NCBI RefSeq assembly: GCF_003999195.1
Contig: NZ_RJVR01000224.1
Span: 1-64,000, forward strand
Origin: Streptomyces soli
GTDB taxonomy: Bacteria > Actinomycetota > Actinomycetes > Streptomycetales > Streptomycetaceae
Direction of reading: 5' to 3'
DNA length: 64,000 bases
Positions 61,278 to 64,000 of the stretch are shown here, one piece after another. The position numbers and the translations under genes were made by a program. Position 1 is the stretch's first letter. The number at the start of each line of letters is the position of its first letter. The notes below the pieces were generated by a model that worked only from the letters and a program-made list of their open reading frames with translations, was not told the DNA's origin and ran no database searches.

Positions 61278-61435
61278 GAGGCCGCGCAGATAGGTGGGGT
61301 GGAGGAAGGAGCGGGTCGAGGGCCGAGTCTGGCAAGGCGGAGGAGGGAGACGCAGCGGAGCTGCGGCGACCCGACAACGCCGCCAGGCGAGAGCCATCGG
61401 CACGCGACGCCGCACCACCTATCTGCGCGGCCTCT
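61277..61435. repeat. Large inverted-repeat structured element
   Basis: Two perfect 21-base arms (61277-61297 starting AGAGGCCGCG, and 61415-61435 ending CGGCCTCT) enclose 117 bases that contain GACAACGCCGCCAGGCGAGA and GGCAAGGCGGAGGAGG. The inner sequence is a widely repeated type in Streptomyces intergenic DNA (memory only). It may end the monooxygenase operon, or be a mobile palindrome. Pieces of the GGCGGCGTTGTC motif recur at about 45996 and 46041. Confidence 0.6.
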
Positions 61436-61467
61436 AAGCCGCACACGATGCCGAGAAAGGAGCTCTC

Positions 61468-61884
61468 GTGACCGACAACTTCAACAACTACCGGCCCGAC
61501 GGAGAGCCCGCAGCCGACCGCTGGGCGACGGCCCTGCATCTCTTCGACGACGAGGTCGGCACGCCCCACGAGGAGACCACCGCCGAGCGCTGGGAGCGGG
61601 CCGGGATGTTCTTCGAGGCCAAGGACTACACCGAGGCCGCCCGGCTGCTCACCGGCATCGTCGAGCAGGTCCCGGAGCAGACCGCCCCCCGGCTGCTGCT
61701 GGCCCGCGCCTACTACCACTCCGCGCAGCTGCGGCGCGCCGAGGAGCAGCTGCGCGAAGTCATCGACCGCGACCCGGTCGAGCACTACGCCCACCTGATG
61801 CTCGGCCGCACCCTGCAACGCCAAGGCCGCGCTGACGAGGCCGCACCCTGGCTGCGCATGGCTGCCGCCTTCTCCGGTGAGTGA
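61468..61884 (+). CDS. Tetratricopeptide-repeat protein
   Basis: A 138-residue soluble protein with about three TPR helices pairs: ERAGMFFEAKDYTEAARLLT, APRLLLARAYYHSAQLRRAE and AHLMLGRTLQRQGRADEAAP. Such proteins act as small adaptors. GTG 61468 is preceded by GAAAGGAG. Partners are not evident; the gene stands between an inverted-repeat element and a terminator. Confidence 0.88.
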   Translation: MTDNFNNYRPDGEPAADRWATALHLFDDEVGTPHEETTAERWERAGMFFEAKDYTEAARLLTGIVEQVPEQTAPRLLLARAYYHSAQLRRAEEQLREVIDRDPVEHYAHLMLGRTLQRQGRADEAAPWLRMAAAFSGE

Positions 61885-61887
61885 TCA

Positions 61888-61918
61888 ACGCCACCCGCGT
61901 GATCCACGCGGGTGGCGT
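61888..61918 (+). terminator. Terminator of the TPR gene
   Basis: A perfect 14-bp stem (61888-61901 and 61905-61918) with a three-base loop ATC, four bases after the stop codon. The next gene starts six bases after it. Confidence 0.75.
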
Positions 61919-61923
61919 CGACA

Positions 61924-63009
61924 ATGGACCGCATGCGACGACACGAGTACGAGCACGCGGCACAACACCTCAACCCGGATGCCGAGCGGGTCATCGACCT
62001 CCGCAGCGACACCGTGACCCGTCCCGGCAGCGAGATGCGGCGGGCGATGGCCGAGGCGGAGGTCGGCGACGACGTCTTCGGCGACGACCCGACGGTCAAC
62101 GCGCTCCAGGAGCGAATGGCGAGCACCCTCGGCTTCGAGGCCGCGCTGTTCGTGACGTCCGGGACGCAGAGCAATCTGTGCGCTCTGCTCAGCCACTGCG
62201 GGCGCGGCGACGAGTACATCGCCGGGATGTCCGCTCACACCTACCGATGGGAGGGCGGCGGGGCCGCGGTGCTGGGCGGGATACAGCCGCAGCCACTGGT
62301 GGCACGGGAGGACGGGACACTGGACCCGGCGGAGATCGAGGCCGCGGTCAAGCCGGACGACCCGCACTTCGCGCGGACGCGGCTGCTGTGCCTGGAGAAC
62401 ACGACCGAGGGCAGGGTCGTACCGGTCGAGTATCTCGAGTCGACGGTGAAGCTGGCGCGCGGGCTGGGGCTCGCGACGCATCTGGACGGCGCACGGCTGT
62501 TCAACGCGGCGGTGGCGGCCGGCGGCGATCCGTACCTCGAAGCGCGGCGGATCGCGGAGCCTTTCGACAGCGTGTCGGTCTGCTTCAGCAAGGGGCTGGG
62601 CGCGCCGGTCGGCTCCGTACTGCTCGGATCGCGGGAGTTCGTGGGCCAGGCACTGCGGTGGCGCAAGGCGCTGGGCGGCGGGCTGCGGCAGGCGGGGGTG
62701 CTGGCGGCCGCCGCCCTGTACGCACTGGACCACCATGTGCAGCGGCTGGCCGAGGACCACGAGAACGCGGCGCTGTTCGCCGAAGGGCTGCAGGACCTGC
62801 CGGGGCTGGTGGTGGGCCCGGCGCGGACGAACATGGTCTACGCCGACACCGTCGCGGGCCGCACCCCGCCGGACTTCGCGGAGCGGCTGGCGCGGGGCGG
62901 AGTGCTGTGCTCGGGCGGAGCGCGGATGCGGTTCGTCTTCCACCTGGGAGTGTCGCGTACGGACACCCTGGAGGCGGTGCGCATCGTCCGCGCGGCCCTG
63001 GATTCCTGA
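61924..63009 (+). CDS. ltaE: Low-specificity L-threonine aldolase
   Basis: A 361-residue fold-type I PLP enzyme: VIDLRSDTVTRPGSEMRRAM, GDDVFGDDPTVNALQERMA, LFVTSGTQSNL, HLDGARLFNAAVA (Asp binding the pyridine ring) and SVCFSKGLGAPVGSVL with the Schiff-base Lys near 223. It cleaves threonine and other beta-hydroxy amino acids to glycine and an aldehyde. ATG 61924 or ATG 61933 is the start; both directly follow the terminator hairpin, so the promoter must lie within the TPR gene's end. It is monocistronic, with a terminator at 63045. Confidence 0.92.
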   Translation: MDRMRRHEYEHAAQHLNPDAERVIDLRSDTVTRPGSEMRRAMAEAEVGDDVFGDDPTVNALQERMASTLGFEAALFVTSGTQSNLCALLSHCGRGDEYIAGMSAHTYRWEGGGAAVLGGIQPQPLVAREDGTLDPAEIEAAVKPDDPHFARTRLLCLENTTEGRVVPVEYLESTVKLARGLGLATHLDGARLFNAAVAAGGDPYLEARRIAEPFDSVSVCFSKGLGAPVGSVLLGSREFVGQALRWRKALGGGLRQAGVLAAAALYALDHHVQRLAEDHENAALFAEGLQDLPGLVVGPARTNMVYADTVAGRTPPDFAERLARGGVLCSGGARMRFVFHLGVSRTDTLEAVRIVRAALDS

Positions 63010-63044
63010 CGGTACGTCAAGGCGCGGCATCGGAGTAAGGAAGC

Positions 63045-63079
63045 CGCCCCGGCCAGGACGGGGGGATCTGGCCGGGGCG
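63045..63079 (+). terminator. Terminator of ltaE
   Basis: A perfect 12-bp stem (63045-63056 and 63068-63079) with an 11-base G-rich loop, 36 bases after the stop codon. Confidence 0.75.
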
Positions 63080-63193
63080 TTGGGGGCCGGCGCGTGAAGC
63101 GCAGCAGCCCGGTTTCGAGTTTAGGCGTCAGCGGCAATGGCCTTTACCACAACGGCCTTGCGGGCCTGTGCTGTTGACCACACCAACTAACGA

Positions 63194-64000
63194 TCAGTGC
63201 AGCCGGGGGTCGAGCACCCGCTGCAGGCGGTACGCGACGGGCTTGAAGCCGACCGCCGGCCAGTGCCCGGCCGCGACGGGGGACGCGGCGTGCCAGCGGG
63301 CGGTGATGTGGCGGTAGCCGTTGTCGTAGGCCCAGGCCAGGGCGGTGGCGAGGAGGATGCGGCTGATGCCCTCGCCGCGGGCGGAGGGGGCGACGTAGGC
63401 CTCGGCCAGCTCGACGCAGGGCTCGGGGAGGACGGGGCTGGGCTGGGCCGGGGTGAGCAGGACCATGCCGATTTCCTCGCCGCGCCGGGCGGCGACCCAG
63501 GAGGCGCTGCGCGGGTCGGTGAGGGTGCCCGAGTAGTGCGTACGCAGGGCGGTGAGGGCGGGGTCCGGCTGGGGGAGGAAGACGGCGGAGCGCTGTTGCT
63601 GGCGGGCGGATTCCGCGGCCATGCGGCCGATCCGGTCCAGGTCGCCTGGGCCGGCGCGGCGGATGGTCAGGGCGTCCACGCCGCGGGGCTGGCGGCCGCG
63701 CGGCCTGACCGGCATGAGCCCGCGGACCTGTGCCAGGCCGAAGCCGAGGCGGAACCAGACCATGGCCGCCGACTCCCCCGCCGGGAGGTCGACGTAGTGG
63801 ACGAGGCGGCGCTGCTCGACCAGGCGTGCGGCGACGGCCGTGTAGAGCGAGAGCAGGGCTTCCGCCTCGCGGCCGCTGCGCAGTGCGTGCCCGCCGAAGG
63901 GCACGAGGGCGGAGCGGGGGTGGGTGTCGAGGGCCGCCGGTTCGTCCTCGGCCGCGTCGAGCGGGAGCGCGGCCAGGTAGCCCGCGAAGTCGCCGCCTCC
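63194..64000 (-). CDS. GNAT-domain protein, 5' end beyond the window
   Basis: The reverse frame is open from the window edge to the stop at 63194, at least 268 codons. It has an N-terminal acetyltransferase-like part (DFAGYLAALPLDAAEDE, MVWFRLGFGLAQVRGL) and a C-terminal GNAT domain with TIRRAGPGDLDRIGRMAAES and VAPSARGEGISRILLATALA, containing the acetyl-CoA loop. The protein is a tandem-GNAT type. Its start codon is outside the window; GTG 63904 is only an internal option. Substrate unknown. Confidence 0.88.
   Translation of the reverse strand, partial: GGGDFAGYLAALPLDAAEDEPAALDTHPRSALVPFGGHALRSGREAEALLSLYTAVAARLVEQRRLVHYVDLPAGESAAMVWFRLGFGLAQVRGLMPVRPRGRQPRGVDALTIRRAGPGDLDRIGRMAAESARQQQRSAVFLPQPDPALTALRTHYSGTLTDPRSASWVAARRGEEIGMVLLTPAQPSPVLPEPCVELAEAYVAPSARGEGISRILLATALAWAYDNGYRHITARWHAASPVAAGHWPAVGFKPVAYRLQRVLDPRLH

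Noticed and set aside
63090..63185. Possible tRNA-like stretch (GGTTTCGAGTTTAGGC)
   Set aside because: The TTCGA core resembles a T-loop, but no acceptor stem or anticodon arm can be folded around it.
1..64000. CRISPR array, retron or toxin-antitoxin pair
   Set aside because: I looked for spaced direct repeats, reverse-transcriptase motifs and paired small overlapping genes. None was convincing.

Overview
The window is high-GC actinobacterial DNA, almost certainly Streptomyces: strong G/C third-position bias, GTG/TTG starts, Tat-exported lipases and glycosidases, ECF/SARP/XRE-MmyB regulators, a SpoIIE-type phosphatase and STAS pair, and the actinobacterial glgA/glgC arrangement. The very high density of decayed, truncated and chimeric genes, together with TnpB and IS remnants, suggests an accessory chromosome-arm region rather than core genome (inference).

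Layout. 1-5.8 kb: N-terminus of a TnpB gene running off the left edge, a small secreted PG-binding protein, an alpha/beta hydrolase and a MOSC/ferredoxin-reductase/2Fe-2S fusion. 5.8-14.2 kb: cold-shock protein, Ppx/GppA-like protein, a secreted GH99-like enzyme with beta-trefoil repeats, a secreted phosphatidylinositol phospholipase C, an SMP-30-like Tat protein, and remnants of AraC, LysR, intradiol dioxygenase and FBP-domain genes. 14.2-24.9 kb: TetR plus SGNH hydrolase, YdeI-like protein, second TetR, STAS antagonist, DUF4142 protein, a two-domain hydrolase divergent from a MerR regulator, and many fragments. 24.9-29.5 kb: an SPFH/NAD-kinase-like gene pair, three stacked broken genes ending at an IS5-like scar, then a divergent LysR/NmrA pair and a MITE-like element.

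29.7-39.5 kb: DUF4231 protein, a beta-phosphoglucomutase/GH65 sugar-phosphorylase operon, an EamA-type exporter, catalase, a TetR/serine-protease deletion junction and an orphan ChvE-like sugar-binding lipoprotein. 39.5-46 kb: long-chain acyl-CoA ligase, a CobW/CBM chimera, glgC and glgA, and an SDR. 46-53 kb: a TnpB-type terminal hairpin without tnpB, an SDR behind a MerR-type leaderless promoter, a LexA-box-controlled ImuB-like polymerase, MarR, PP2C phosphatase and MmyB-type XRE regulator. 53-64 kb: quinone-oxidoreductase-like gene, a secreted pyroglutamyl-peptidase-like protein whose start is buried in a perfect hairpin, and a divergent redox cluster (GNAT-OsmC-pirin versus flavin monooxygenase-FMN reductase) sharing MarR-like operators. 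It closes with a TPR protein, threonine aldolase and a partial acetyltransferase.

Working units that can be inferred are the GH65/PGM disaccharide phosphorolysis operon, glycogen or maltose-1-phosphate synthesis, the divergent redox cluster, and several regulator/target pairs with visible palindromic operators. About 25 loci are broken. I saw no CRISPR array, rRNA, tRNA or complete transposon.
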